DNA of 49,930 bases from an uncultured Mucilaginibacter sp. (GCA_903915155.1 CAIWRU010000074.1:1-49930); one strand, 5' to 3'. Positions 35,725-44,960 are shown, numbered from the stretch's first letter. Numbers and translations are program-made. Notes: generated by a model from the letters alone, not told the origin.

Positions 35725-36467
35725 TACAACATCCCGCCATCAACCGGTATAACTTGCCCGGTGATGTAGGTTGCCATGTTCGATGCCAGAAAAACGCAGC
35801 AATTGGCCACATCTTCAGTTTCGCCGCCACGTTTAAGGGGGATGGCCTGTGCCCAGCCTTCAACCACTTTAGGGTCAAGCACTTCGGTCATTTCAGTTTT
35901 TATAAAGCCTGGGGCAACTACGTTGGTGCGTATGTTACGCGAGCCTAATTCTTTAGCTATCGATTTGGAGAAGCCAATAATGCCTGCCTTTGATGCAGCA
36001 TAATTGCTTTGCCCTGCGTTACCCTGTACACCCACTACCGAGCTCATGTTAATGAACACACCGTCTCGGTTCTTCATCATGATTTTTGAAGCGGCTTTGG
36101 TTACGTTAAAGATTGATTTCAGGTTTACATCCAAAACTTCATCCCATTGTTCCTCGGTCATACGCATTAAAAGGCCGTCTTTGGTAATGCCCGCGTTGTT
36201 TACCACTACGTGCAGGGTGCCGAAATCGGCTACTATATCGTTTATCAGTTTTTCGGCTTCATCAAATTTCGAGGCATCGGAACGGTAGCCCTTTACCTTG
36301 GTGCCAAAGCTTTGCAGTTCTTGTTCTAATGCCAGCCCTTTTTCAACCGATGATAAATAGGTGAATGCGACATTAGCGCCATGCTCGGCAAACTTTTCAG
36401 CGATCTTGCGGCCTATACCTTTTGACGCGCCGGTGATCAACGCGGTTTTTCCTTCTAATAATTTCAT
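35724..36467 (-). CDS. fabG: 3-oxoacyl-ACP reductase FabG
   Basis: 247 aa classical SDR: GASKGIG (about 14-20), NNAG, catalytic Ser in INMSSVVG, YAASK, and the closing YITGQVIPVDGGM. It resembles housekeeping FabG more closely than the operon copy at 13526 does. It reduces 3-ketoacyl-ACP in fatty-acid elongation. Its stop codon is directly joined to a C/G-rich repeat. Confidence 0.93.
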   Translation of the reverse strand: MKLLEGKTALITGASKGIGRKIAEKFAEHGANVAFTYLSSVEKGLALEQELQSFGTKVKGYRSDASKFDEAEKLINDIVADFGTLHVVVNNAGITKDGLLMRMTEEQWDEVLDVNLKSIFNVTKAASKIMMKNRDGVFINMSSVVGVQGNAGQSNYAASKAGIIGFSKSIAKELGSRNIRTNVVAPGFIKTEMTEVLDPKVVEGWAQAIPLKRGGETEDVANCCVFLASNMATYITGQVIPVDGGML

Positions 36468-36601
36468 GTTTCAGTATGAGTTTATAGGCCGTGAAGGTAG
36501 GAAAATAGTTGGAAAGTGAAGGAATTCGGGTAACGTGAATTCTTTTCCCTGCTATCAAAATCGACAATAAAATAGTAGCTTTAAACCATCTGAACATACT
36601 T

Positions 36602-37768
36602 ATGAAATATCTGCTACTACTTATTGCCTTATCAACCACTTCCTTAATATGCCATTCCCAAAGGGTTTCACTTAATCAGGGTGGTGCCACTTCCGGTTAT
36701 TACGAAGAACTGCCTTATGAAGATATTAACGGGAGGATTTTTGTAAACGTAACGCTTAACGGTGCGGGGCACCGATTTCTGTTTGATACCGGGGCGCCCT
36801 GTATGATAAGCGAAGCACTTGCCAATGAGCTTAAAGCCCCCGAAATATACAAGGATACTGTTCGCGATGTAAACGGTGAAGCCTCAACCACGGCAGTAAT
36901 TAAAGTTGATATAACGGTAGGTAAAACGCTTTTTACAGGTGTGCCGGCATTGAAAGGCTGGCCGCCGGGCTTAATGAGTTGCTGGCCCATTGATGGCGTG
37001 ATCGGGAGCAATATTTTACACAATTCGATTGTGCGCATTGATAGTAAGAAACATTTAATTATTATAACCGATCAAAAGAATAAACTCGACCTGAAAAGTG
37101 CAAACAGCGCTAAAATGGCTACCGGCGGTAAATATCAAAGCTCGCCTGTGCTGCATTTAATGGTAAAAGATAAGGTTGACCTGAGCTTAGAGTTTGACAG
37201 TGGCGATAATTCCTTTTTACGGCTGACAGAAAATGAAACATCGCAGATGGAAAAATTTAATGTGTTTGAAGTAGTGGCTAAAGGGTATGGGGCCACCACC
37301 TATGGTATGTTAGGTTTGCAAAAGGAGGAAGAAAAGCTGCGGTTAAAGTTTCCCCAAATAACTATTGGTAAGGCTTCTTTTGAAAATATGACCACGGAAA
37401 CCAATAAAAATGGCATACCGGGAGTAGGGACCGGCTTACTAAAGTACGGCAGCCTTACACTTGACTTTTTACACCAAAAATATTATTTTGATGCAGACAG
37501 TACAGTAAACAATCTTGCCGAAAAGCTTTGGCCCATAAGCCCCGGTTTTGCCGATAATAAACTGATTATTGGAATTGTGTGGAACAAGGCCACAGCTAAG
37601 GTTTTGCCCGGTGAACAGATCGTAGCTATAAATGATATTGACTACAGCCATGTTGAGTTTTGCGACATGATAAACAGGGTGCCTGCTTTAGCAAGCAAGC
37701 AAACAGCTATTTTTACCATTAAAGATATGGATGGAAATTTGCGTAAGGTGAATATCGATAAGGAATGA
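36602..37768 (+). CDS. Exported retropepsin-like aspartic protease with PDZ domain
   Basis: 388 aa. A signal peptide ending ICHSQ is followed by two aspartyl-protease-like half-domains: FDTGAPCMIS (about 59-68) and LEFDSGDNSFL (about 197-207), in the pattern of bacterial retropepsin-like proteins found with PDZ domains in Bacteroidota. The C-terminus (VLPGEQIVAINDIDYSHVEF) is a PDZ-like peptide-binding domain. The first motif is DTG but the second is DSG, both competent. The substrate is unknown; the protein is likely periplasmic. It is divergent from fabG. Confidence 0.82.
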   Translation: MKYLLLLIALSTTSLICHSQRVSLNQGGATSGYYEELPYEDINGRIFVNVTLNGAGHRFLFDTGAPCMISEALANELKAPEIYKDTVRDVNGEASTTAVIKVDITVGKTLFTGVPALKGWPPGLMSCWPIDGVIGSNILHNSIVRIDSKKHLIIITDQKNKLDLKSANSAKMATGGKYQSSPVLHLMVKDKVDLSLEFDSGDNSFLRLTENETSQMEKFNVFEVVAKGYGATTYGMLGLQKEEEKLRLKFPQITIGKASFENMTTETNKNGIPGVGTGLLKYGSLTLDFLHQKYYFDADSTVNNLAEKLWPISPGFADNKLIIGIVWNKATAKVLPGEQIVAINDIDYSHVEFCDMINRVPALASKQTAIFTIKDMDGNLRKVNIDKE

Positions 37769-38102
37769 ACTAAACTATTTGCGTTAGTGATTTCTATGGA
37801 TACCGGCCCCGAGCCTAAGGCCTTGCAGGCGTATGAATGGAAAGCACGTGCCGCAGGCAACGCCCAAACAATTCCTCCCCAATTGTTAATTAATTTATTT
37901 TCGTGCTTTCTTGCATCTCCAGCACCCAATCGACATATTTGGTAAACTTTTTCACAATTTATTGTAACAAATCTTTATTCATGCAATCTTATAGTCACTA
38001 TACAGCAAAGGTACTCATCTTAAGTTAAGCTGTAGGTTATTGTGAGGGCCCGCACCTTAAGGGTTCCGTTAAAAAATCAAAAAAATAATTTATCTAAACA
38101 AA
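37769..38102. other. 334-base gap upstream of the SPFH gene, with nested dyads
   Basis: Holds GAAAGCACG (37840-37848) paired with CGTGCTTTC (37902-37910), enclosing CAATT/AATTG (37869-37885). A 49-codon open frame from 37796 shows no ribosome binding site and no recognisable protein. No clear TAnnTTTG promoter was found before the SPFH start. Confidence 0.5.
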
Positions 38103-40013
38103 ATGAACAATTTAATTGGTGTTGCGCTATGGGCTGTGCCTGTGGTAGTAATTTTAGTGCTGTACAAATTTGTACTGCGTGTGTTTTTTGGTATGGTTAT
38201 CGTACCCGACGACCGTATAGGGCTGGTGGTTAAAAAGTACGCGCTCACGGGTGCCAAGCGACTGCCCGATGGCCGTATCATAGCCATAAACGGCGAAGCA
38301 GGTATGCAGGCCAAAGCGCTCGCTCCGGGACTTTACTGGGCCATGTGGCCGTGGCAATACAGCATTACCATGCAACCCTTCACTGTTATTGAACAGAATA
38401 AGTTGGGGCTGGTAAAAGCCAGGGATGGTGCCTCGATGGATACCGGTCGTGTGCTGGGTAAGCCGGTAGATTGCGACAACTTCCAGGATGCGCAGGCATT
38501 TTTGGATAATAAAGGTCAGAAAGGCCCGCAAGCAGCTTTTTTAACACCGGGTAGCTATCGTATCAACGCTTTTTTGTTCGAGATAGAAACCGTACCTATC
38601 ACCCAGATACAGGAAAACAAGGTGGGTATAGTAACTACGCTTGATGGTGAACCATTGGAAAAAGGCGAAATTGCCGGTAACTCGGTTGCGGGGCATAAAA
38701 ACTACCAGGATCCTATTGCGTTCATCAACGCCGGCGGTCGCAAAGGTTTGCAGGAGGATGTGATACTGGCAGGTACTTATTACTTAAACCCCTGGTTTGT
38801 AATAGTTGAGCAGGTGGATATGATCTACATCCCTATTGGTTATGTGGGTGTGGTGAACTCGTTTGTTGGTCCCGAAGGTAAAGATACCAGCGGCGACAGC
38901 TTTAAACATGGCAACATTGTTAAGCGTAATGAAAAAGGTGTGTGGGATCAACCGCTGGACCCTGGTAAGCACCCGGTGAACATTTATACCCATGCTGTAG
39001 AGGTAGTGCCAACCACCAATATTGTGTTGAATTGGGCCGATAGTCGTACCGAGGCGCATGAGCTGGATAAGAACCTGTGTACCATCACTGTTCGTTCGTC
39101 TGATGGTTTTACATTCAATTTGGATGTGTCGCAGATCATCCATATACCACGCAACGAGGCGCCAAAGGTTATTGCCCGTTTTGGTAACATGAAGAACCTG
39201 GTATCGCAGGTGCTGGAGCCTACCATTGCCAACTATTTCCGTAACTCGGCACAAAAGAGTGATGTGATAGAGTTTTTGGCGAACCGTGTGCAAAGGCAGG
39301 AAGATGCGAAATCGCACATAAGCAAAGTGTTGAACGACTATAACGTAGTTGGTGTGGATACGCTGATAGGCGACATTGTACCTCCTCCGGCCCTGATGAA
39401 AACCCTTACCGACCGTAAAATAGCCGAGCAGGAAAAGGTGACTTACGAGATACAACGCCATGCGCAAATTGAGCGTAAGGAATTTGAAAGCGCCAAAGCC
39501 GGTGCAGACATGCAGCCCGAGGTGGTAAAATCAACCCGCCAGGTGGAGATCAACACGCAGATGGCTGCTTCGAAAGTTGCTGCATCGCGTGGTGAGGCTG
39601 AGGCTAAGACCATCAACGCTAAGGCTGATGCTGAAGTTAGAATCACGATAGCCAAGGCTGATGCCGAAGCCAAAACCGTGAACGCCAAAGCCGATGCCAA
39701 CGCTACCGAGGTGAACGGTATAGCCGAAGCTACCAAGATTAAAGCGATAGGTTTATCGGAAGCTGAAGTGACCAAGCAAAAAACCGAAGCGATGGGTACC
39801 GAGCAATATGCCATAGTACGCGTAGCTGAAGCCCTTGCAAGTCACGGTATAAAACTGGTGCCTGATATACTGGTAAGCGGTAAAGATGGCGGTGGCAGCG
39901 GCATGATTGATGCCCTTATCGGCAGCGAAATGTTCAAGAAGCTGCAAACCGCTAATGAAGCGAATGTAGTGGTTGGGGAAAAACCAAAGGTTGATAAGCC
40001 TGGAAAGGAATAA
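38103..40013 (+). CDS. Flotillin-like SPFH (band 7) membrane protein
   Basis: 636 aa: an N-terminal TM helix (about 8-32), two prohibitin-like/SPFH stretches (about 33-400), a helical region, then an alanine/lysine/glutamate-rich coiled coil (about 480-590) with repeated AKADAEAKT-type units, and a C-terminal tail. Flotillin-like proteins oligomerise in membrane microdomains and organise signalling and transport complexes. It is longer than most prohibitins. It is monocistronic: a strong terminator follows 13 bases after the stop. Confidence 0.88.
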   Translation: MNNLIGVALWAVPVVVILVLYKFVLRVFFGMVIVPDDRIGLVVKKYALTGAKRLPDGRIIAINGEAGMQAKALAPGLYWAMWPWQYSITMQPFTVIEQNKLGLVKARDGASMDTGRVLGKPVDCDNFQDAQAFLDNKGQKGPQAAFLTPGSYRINAFLFEIETVPITQIQENKVGIVTTLDGEPLEKGEIAGNSVAGHKNYQDPIAFINAGGRKGLQEDVILAGTYYLNPWFVIVEQVDMIYIPIGYVGVVNSFVGPEGKDTSGDSFKHGNIVKRNEKGVWDQPLDPGKHPVNIYTHAVEVVPTTNIVLNWADSRTEAHELDKNLCTITVRSSDGFTFNLDVSQIIHIPRNEAPKVIARFGNMKNLVSQVLEPTIANYFRNSAQKSDVIEFLANRVQRQEDAKSHISKVLNDYNVVGVDTLIGDIVPPPALMKTLTDRKIAEQEKVTYEIQRHAQIERKEFESAKAGADMQPEVVKSTRQVEINTQMAASKVAASRGEAEAKTINAKADAEVRITIAKADAEAKTVNAKADANATEVNGIAEATKIKAIGLSEAEVTKQKTEAMGTEQYAIVRVAEALASHGIKLVPDILVSGKDGGGSGMIDALIGSEMFKKLQTANEANVVVGEKPKVDKPGKE

Positions 40014-40026
40014 CCTGTAAGCTGAT

Positions 40027-40064
40027 AACTTCCGAAGTCTTATAAACTTCGGAAGTTTATTTTT
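40027..40064 (+). terminator. Rho-independent terminator of the SPFH gene
   Basis: AACTTCCGAAGT and ACTTCGGAAGTT form a perfect 12-bp stem with a 7-base loop, followed by TATTTTTT. Confidence 0.9.
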
Positions 40065-40091
40065 TAAAAGAAATAATTACATTTATATATT

Positions 40092-40772
40092 ATGCCTGAA
40101 CCGCTAAAATATATAACCAAAGGTCTTTTTCATGCAATAGTTGGCATTACCCCTTTAATTATCATTTTGCTAACCGGATGCAACAGGGCGACTGACGCAA
40201 AACGAGCAAAGTTGAACGATACGCTTGCGAAATTGCGGAAGCACGCGGCCTATATTCCCCTCGATAGTGCTGAAGTTTATGATTTTATCAATAAATATTA
40301 TCTCCCTGGTCTTGATGCTGTACCAACCGGCCGTAAGGTGTTTTTTATGCCTTTAAAAGGCAGGGATTTTTACCAGGTATATGTGCAAATGAAAAGGGAG
40401 ATGGAAGCAAAATACTATGGAGATACATTGTTCTCAAGATCTCTCACAAGTGTTAAGTTATTACCCCCGCCACCAATAATGTTTGACACAACCTTCAGAT
40501 GGAACAGTAAAAAACTTTTGAATACAACAATAATAGCCGATATTTCATATCTTAATATATTAAAAGAGACCCAGACAAGTACAATTAAAGAAATTAAAGC
40601 TTGGCATAAAAAATATGGCTATGGATATGTTTGTATATCATACCCTCAATATAATCCTTACACTAAACGTTTGTTATTAAGAGAATGGGTCGAAAATTCT
40701 GATTGGTGCGGAACGGGAAGATACCGGGACCTTTCCTTTACCAAGGTCGCGGGCGGTTGGAAAGCAGATTAA
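40092..40772 (+). CDS. Hypothetical lipoprotein
   Basis: 226 aa. A basic N-terminus and hydrophobic stretch end in a lipobox LLTGC, so the mature protein starts at about Cys30. The mature part is a mixed alpha/beta protein with an aromatic C-terminal region (WHKKYGYGYVCISYPQYNPY). No family was recognised. It has its own AT-rich upstream region after the SPFH terminator and is convergent with the CWC gene, with 4 bases between the stops. Confidence 0.75.
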   Translation: MPEPLKYITKGLFHAIVGITPLIIILLTGCNRATDAKRAKLNDTLAKLRKHAAYIPLDSAEVYDFINKYYLPGLDAVPTGRKVFFMPLKGRDFYQVYVQMKREMEAKYYGDTLFSRSLTSVKLLPPPPIMFDTTFRWNSKKLLNTTIIADISYLNILKETQTSTIKEIKAWHKKYGYGYVCISYPQYNPYTKRLLLREWVENSDWCGTGRYRDLSFTKVAGGWKAD

Positions 40773-40776
40773 ATTA

Positions 40777-40983
40777 TTAGTGCTGATCGAGAATTGCCTT
40801 ATATTTCCCCTTCAACTCCACCAAACAATCCGCACACAAACACCCTTCAAAATTCTCGCTTACATATTGCGTTTCATTCAAGGTTAACTGCACTTTGCTG
40901 CACTGGCATTTGGTGAATGAATTGGCTTTACATTCAAAGGGCGCTTTGCAGCGTTCGCAGTATACGGTTTCGTGTTTTTGCAT
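40777..40983 (-). CDS. Small cysteine-rich CWC-type protein
   Basis: 68 aa from the ATG at 40983; an upstream in-frame ATG would add residues encoded by the adjacent word repeat. Cysteine pairs CERC, CQC and CLCADC suggest metal binding, matching the cysteine-rich CWC family. No role is known. It lies downstream of nrdA on the same strand and may be co-transcribed at low level. Confidence 0.75.
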   Translation of the reverse strand: MQKHETVYCERCKAPFECKANSFTKCQCSKVQLTLNETQYVSENFEGCLCADCLVELKGKYKAILDQH

Positions 40984-41067
40984 ATAAGGTAGTCCATAGT
41001 CCATGGTCGATAGTCCATAGCCAAAAGTGAAATTCACTATGGACTATGGTCTATCGACTATTGACCA
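40984..41067. repeat. Word repeat (AGTCCATAG type)
   Basis: GGTCGATAGTCCATAG (41005-41020) is near-complementary to CTATCGACTATTGACC (41051-41066), 14/16, with further AGTCCATAG units at 40991-41003. It fills the space between the nrdA stop and the CWC start. Confidence 0.7.
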
Positions 41068-41071
41068 AACT

Positions 41072-43444
41072 TTACGCCGAGCAAGTCACACAACCCTCAT
41101 CCATCGAGCAGCTTGGGCCGGCGGGTACATCGTTGCTCAATTCAGCAACAACTTCGGGTATAACGGCATCCATGTTTTTGCCGCCCTGGTTCTCAACCGT
41201 AAACTTAACCGCCTGCGATGCAGCTTGCGTACGCAGGTAATACATGCCTGTTTTTAACCCTTTTTTCCAGGCGTAGAAGTGCATGGATGTTAACTTTGAC
41301 GCGTTTGGCGAATTGATGAACAGGTTCAACGATTGCGACTGGCATACATAAGCGCCCCTGTCGGCTGCCATATCAATGATGCTGCGCATCTTGATCTCCC
41401 AAACGGTTTTGTACAGTTCCTTTATTTCAGCTGGAATTTCTTCAATATCTTGTATCGAACCATTTGCTGTGATGATCTTATCCTTCATGGTGGTGTTCCA
41501 TAAGCCAAGATTTACTAAATCGCGCAGCAAATATTTATTTACCACAATGAACTCACCGCTTAATACCCTGCGTGTGTAGATGTTCGAGGTATAAGGCTCA
41601 AAACATTCGTTGTTACCCAGTATTTGCGAGGTTGAAGCGGTAGGCATTGGCGCAACTAATAACGAGTTACGCACGCCGTGGTTCATTACATCCAAACGCA
41701 GGTTTTCCCAATCCCACCTGCCACTATCAGGTTGTACGTTCCACAAATCGAACTGGAATTTGCCCTTTGATAGGGGTGAGCCTTTGAAGGTTTCATAAGC
41801 GCCGTCTTTTATCGCCAGGTCCTTCGAAGCTGTCATGGCTGCGAAATAGATGGTTTCGAATATCTCTATGTTCAGTTGTTTGGCAGCATCGCTTTCAAAT
41901 GGTAAACGCAATTGGATGAACGTATCTGCCAAACCCTGCACGCCTAAACCTATTGGGCGATGGCGCAGGTTGGAGTAACGGGCTTCCTCAACCGGGTAAT
42001 AGTTATGATCGATAATTTTATTAAGGTTGATGGTTACCTGGTAAGTTACATCGTACAATTTATTATGGTCGAAAATGCCATTCTGGATATACCGAGGCAA
42101 CGCCAGCGAAGCTAAATTACAAACTGCTACCTCGTTGGCATCGGTATACTCCATGATCTCGGTACACAGGTTCGAGCTTTTTATGGTACCTAAATTCTGT
42201 TGATTTGATTTACCGTTGGCAGCATCTTTATATAACAAGTATGGAGTGCCTGTTTCAACCTGAGCGTCTAATATAGCGAACCAAAGTTCCTGTGCTTTTA
42301 CGGTTTTACGTGCACGGCCTTCTGATTCATAACGCTCGTACAATGCTTCAAATTCCTTGCCCCAGCAATCTGCTAATCCCGGTGCTTCGTGGGGGCAGAA
42401 TAGGCTCCAGTCCTCGTTAGCTTCCACACGGCGCATGAACAGGTCGCTTACCCAAAGGGCATAGAATAAATCGCGCGCACGATTTTCTTCTTTTCCGTGG
42501 TTCTTGCGCAAGTCGAGGAAATCGAATACATCCGCATGCCATGGCTCTAAATAAATGGCGAATGCACCTTTGCGCTTACCGCCGCCCTGATCGACATAAC
42601 GTGCGGTATCGTTAAACACCTTCAGCATGGGTATAATGCCATTACTGGTACCGTTCGTCCCACTGATATATGATCCTGTGGCCCTTACATTATGTATGCT
42701 TAAACCAATACCACCAGCGCTTTGCGATATTTTGGCGGTTTGTTTTAGGGTGTCGTAAATACCGTCGATACTGTCGTCCTTCATCGTCAACAAAAAGCAT
42801 GATGACATTTGCGGTTTTGGCGTACCGGCATTGAACAGGGTAGGCGTAGCATGGGTGAACCAGCGCTCGCTCATCAGGTTATAGGTTTTGATAACGCTGT
42901 CGATATCTGCCTTATGGATACCAACCGATACCCGCATAAACAAATGCTGGGGGCGTTCTACTATTTTACCTTCAACTTTTAACAGGTATGATTTTTCAAG
43001 GGTTTTGAAGCCGAAGTAATCAAAGCCAAAATCACGGTCGTATATGATTGTGCTGTCAAGCAGTTCGGCGTTGTCTTTTATCACCTGCCAAACGTCATCG
43101 GCAATCAGAGAGGCGTTTTTGCCGGTTTTTTCATCGGTGTACTCATACAGCTTGCGCATGGTTTCGGAGAATGACTTCACCGTGTTTTTATGCAGGTTTG
43201 ATACCGCTATACGCGATGCCAGTAAAGCATAATCAGGGTGCTTGGTGGTTAAGGATGCAGCAGTTTCAGCAGCAAGGTTATCCAACTCTGATGTAGTTAC
43301 ACCATCATACAACCCCTCAATTACTTTCTTCGCCACGTCAATCGGGTCAACCAAATTAAACCCATAACACAGCTTCTCTATCCGTGCTGTTATCTTATCA
43401 AATTTTACCGTTTCTCTTCTGCCATCTCTTTTTACTACGTACAT
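41072..43444 (-). CDS. nrdA: Ribonucleoside-diphosphate reductase, alpha subunit (class I)
   Basis: 790 aa. An N-terminal ATP-cone (1-90, starting [16 protein letters not shown]) gives allosteric control. The active site shows NLCTEI with the radical Cys and Glu, VAVCNLAS with the paired Cys, and [12 protein letters not shown]. The C-terminal [12 protein letters not shown] carries the redox Cys pair for thioredoxin or glutaredoxin. It reduces NDPs to dNDPs. It follows nrdB in the transcript, with 206 bases holding two repeats between. Confidence 0.96.
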   Translation of the reverse strand: MYVVKRDGRRETVKFDKITARIEKLCYGFNLVDPIDVAKKVIEGLYDGVTTSELDNLAAETAASLTTKHPDYALLASRIAVSNLHKNTVKSFSETMRKLYEYTDEKTGKNASLIADDVWQVIKDNAELLDSTIIYDRDFGFDYFGFKTLEKSYLLKVEGKIVERPQHLFMRVSVGIHKADIDSVIKTYNLMSERWFTHATPTLFNAGTPKPQMSSCFLLTMKDDSIDGIYDTLKQTAKISQSAGGIGLSIHNVRATGSYISGTNGTSNGIIPMLKVFNDTARYVDQGGGKRKGAFAIYLEPWHADVFDFLDLRKNHGKEENRARDLFYALWVSDLFMRRVEANEDWSLFCPHEAPGLADCWGKEFEALYERYESEGRARKTVKAQELWFAILDAQVETGTPYLLYKDAANGKSNQQNLGTIKSSNLCTEIMEYTDANEVAVCNLASLALPRYIQNGIFDHNKLYDVTYQVTINLNKIIDHNYYPVEEARYSNLRHRPIGLGVQGLADTFIQLRLPFESDAAKQLNIEIFETIYFAAMTASKDLAIKDGAYETFKGSPLSKGKFQFDLWNVQPDSGRWDWENLRLDVMNHGVRNSLLVAPMPTASTSQILGNNECFEPYTSNIYTRRVLSGEFIVVNKYLLRDLVNLGLWNTTMKDKIITANGSIQDIEEIPAEIKELYKTVWEIKMRSIIDMAADRGAYVCQSQSLNLFINSPNASKLTSMHFYAWKKGLKTGMYYLRTQAASQAVKFTVENQGGKNMDAVIPEVVAELSNDVPAGPSCSMDEGCVTCSA

Positions 43445-43540
43445 TTTGCCTCCTTATTTTTATATATTAATATTGTCTGAACCTTGATTTGTGGGATTAA
43501 AGGATTTACATGATCTTATTTAATCGCCTACTCCTAATGT

Positions 43541-43593
43541 TTTTGGCCGTCCGTCTCCCTGTGCCCATACCTGCGGCCAGTGTGTGGACAGCT
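43541..43593. repeat. TTGGCCGTCC repeat, copy 1 (divergent)
   Basis: TTTTGGCCGTCCGTCTCC..GCCCATACCTGCGG..TGTGTGGACAGC, related to the copies at 47454 and 48058. Located between nrdA and nrdB. Confidence 0.65.
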
Positions 43594-43617
43594 TTTCTAA
43601 TGTTATATTACCTTTTA

Positions 43618-43650
43618 CTAACCTCTAATCTCCAGTCTCTAATCTCTAAC
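43618..43650. repeat. AGAGATTAG word repeat touching the nrdB stop
   Basis: 31/33 identical to 28639-28671. It is directly joined to the nrdB stop codon at 43651-43653. In the minus-strand mRNA it reads GTTAGAGATTAGAGACTGG..ATTAGAGGTTAG. Confidence 0.8.
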
Positions 43651-44628
43651 TCAAAAATCTTCATCTAATGAAAATGCCTGTGTTTTAGCATCTGCATTCA
43701 ACACCCCACTTTTTTGGTAATCGCCAACCCGTTTTTCAAAGAAATTGGTTTTGCCTTGCAGGCTTATCATCTCCATAAAATCAAATGGATTGGTGGCGTT
43801 GTAATACTTGTCGTAACCCAATTCGCTTAACCACCTGTCGGCTACGAATTCAATATACTGGCTCATCAGTTTGGCATTCATGCCGATGAGTGCTACCGGT
43901 AGTGCATCGGTCACAAATTCCTTTTCTATCTCTACCGCGTCGGTAATTATCTTGGTGGCTTCTTCTTTTGAAAGCCTTGTTTTTAGCATTTTGTACAGTA
44001 AGCAGGCAAATTCGCAGTGCATACCTTCATCACGCGAGATGAGTTCATTACTAAATGTCAACCCCGGCATTAAACCACGCTTCTTCAACCAAAATATAGA
44101 GCAGAAACTACCCGAGAAAAATATCCCCTCAACAGCTGCAAAAGCTACTAACCGCTGCGCGAATGTGCCATTGCTGATCCACTTCAATGCCCACTCGGCT
44201 TTTTTATTTACGCAGGGCACAGTATCAATGGCGTGGAAAAGCCGGTCTTTCTCGGCAGCATCCTTTATATAGGTATCAATTAATAACGCATAGGTTTCAG
44301 AGTGGATATTCTCCATCATGATCTGGAAACCGTAGAAGCACCTCGCTTCAGGTAATTGCACTTCGCTCATAAAGTTGATGGCAAGGTTCTCGTTCACAAT
44401 GCCATCGCTGGCGGCAAAAAATGCCAGGATGTGCGATATGAAGTGGCGCTCACCATCGCTCAAAGCTTCCCAGTGTTTTTGGTCGTCGGAAAGGTCTATT
44501 TCTTCGGCTGTCCAAAAACTGGCTTCGTGCTTTTTGTACATTTCCCATATCTGCGGGTAATTGATAGGCAGGATGACAAACCTGTCCTTGTTCTCTCTCA
44601 GTAATACTTCTTCGTTTTCAGTTTTCAT
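43651..44628 (-). CDS. nrdB: Ribonucleoside-diphosphate reductase, beta subunit (class I)
   Basis: 325 aa from the ATG at 44628, which matches family length and follows the control hairpin; a longer frame to 44712 is in the leader. Iron and radical motifs are [30 protein letters not shown] (the Tyr of CFYG is the expected radical site) and [13 protein letters not shown] helices. The C-terminal FSLDEDF tail would dock on the alpha subunit. The motifs resemble eukaryotic R2 more than E. coli NrdB, a known branch of class Ia. Expression is likely governed by the upstream cobalamin riboswitch. Confidence 0.96.
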   Translation of the reverse strand: MKTENEEVLLRENKDRFVILPINYPQIWEMYKKHEASFWTAEEIDLSDDQKHWEALSDGERHFISHILAFFAASDGIVNENLAINFMSEVQLPEARCFYGFQIMMENIHSETYALLIDTYIKDAAEKDRLFHAIDTVPCVNKKAEWALKWISNGTFAQRLVAFAAVEGIFFSGSFCSIFWLKKRGLMPGLTFSNELISRDEGMHCEFACLLYKMLKTRLSKEEATKIITDAVEIEKEFVTDALPVALIGMNAKLMSQYIEFVADRWLSELGYDKYYNATNPFDFMEMISLQGKTNFFEKRVGDYQKSGVLNADAKTQAFSLDEDF

Positions 44629-44664
44629 TTTGCCTTTGTTGTTTGGAGTCGACAAAAGGCAATG
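44629..44664 (-). promoter_or_regulatory. Hairpin over the nrdB translation start (expression platform)
   Basis: In the mRNA, TTGCCTTTTGT and ACAAAGGCAA pair (one bulge) around a 12-base loop, and the right arm ends 2 bases before the nrdB ATG. It would hide the ribosome landing region when formed, so control would be at translation. Confidence 0.6.
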
Positions 44665-44736
44665 AACCGCCTGCACCCGTAAATGAGGCAGTAGTAGATT
44701 GACTTTTGGCAAAACCTTATGCGTGAAAGTTTTGAC

Positions 44737-44945
44737 AAGCTATGCAGGCAGGTGTCTGGCTTTATTGGAGTTGAAGGTTGAATGTTTAAAGTTGAAAGTA
44801 AGATGAATGATCCTGACTTTTAACCTTAAACTTTTGACTTTGAACTACTTAATAACACAGTTGCACGTCAGCCCAGGAATTTAACATGGTTCCCTTTTAA
44901 TGCCGGCAATAAAACCGGCAATCCTTATAGCGATTGTAAGAACTT
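44737..44945 (-). promoter_or_regulatory. Cobalamin riboswitch in the nrdB leader
   Basis: Read on the minus strand, the core appears in order: GCCGG..GCCGGC hairpin (44904-44920 region), TTAAAAGGGAACC, ATTCCTGGGCTGACG, GCAACTGTG, a long variable arm, then AAGCCAGACACCTGCCTGC (44743-44763). These correspond to the AAnAGGGAA, TCCnnnnCtGnC, GCaACTGT and AgnCAGnnnACCTGCC blocks of the adenosylcobalamin riboswitch (RF00174). The P7-P10 part usually found in the variable arm is replaced by a word-repeat hairpin. Confidence 0.8.
44769..44850. repeat. Word repeat (AAGTTGAAAG type) forming an arm of the riboswitch
   Basis: GTTTAAAGTTGAAAGT (44785-44800) pairs with ACTTTTAACCTTAAAC (44816-44831) at 14/16 with G-U pairs, around a 15-base loop; outer GTTGAAGGTTGAATG and CTTTTGACTTTGAACT units extend it. 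Confidence 0.7.
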
Positions 44946-44952
44946 AATACTT

Positions 44953-44960
44953 CAAAGATA
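44953..44960 (-). promoter_or_regulatory. Candidate -7 element for nrdB-nrdA
   Basis: Reads TATCTTTG on the minus strand, an exact TAnnTTTG. Its position would start the transcript close to the riboswitch 5' edge, giving a leader of about 320 bases before nrdB. Confidence 0.5.

Noticed and set aside
37796..37945. 49-codon frame starting MDTGPEPKALQ upstream of the SPFH gene
   Set aside because: No ribosome binding site, no recognised family, and it overlaps structured dyads; more likely non-coding.
38784..39467. 227-aa open frame antisense to the SPFH gene
   Set aside because: It lies wholly within a well-supported gene, has no recognisable domain, and its composition is that of a shadow frame.
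44629..44712. Longer N-terminus for NrdB
   Set aside because: The extension lies in the riboswitch leader and control hairpin; the ATG at 44628 gives the family length.
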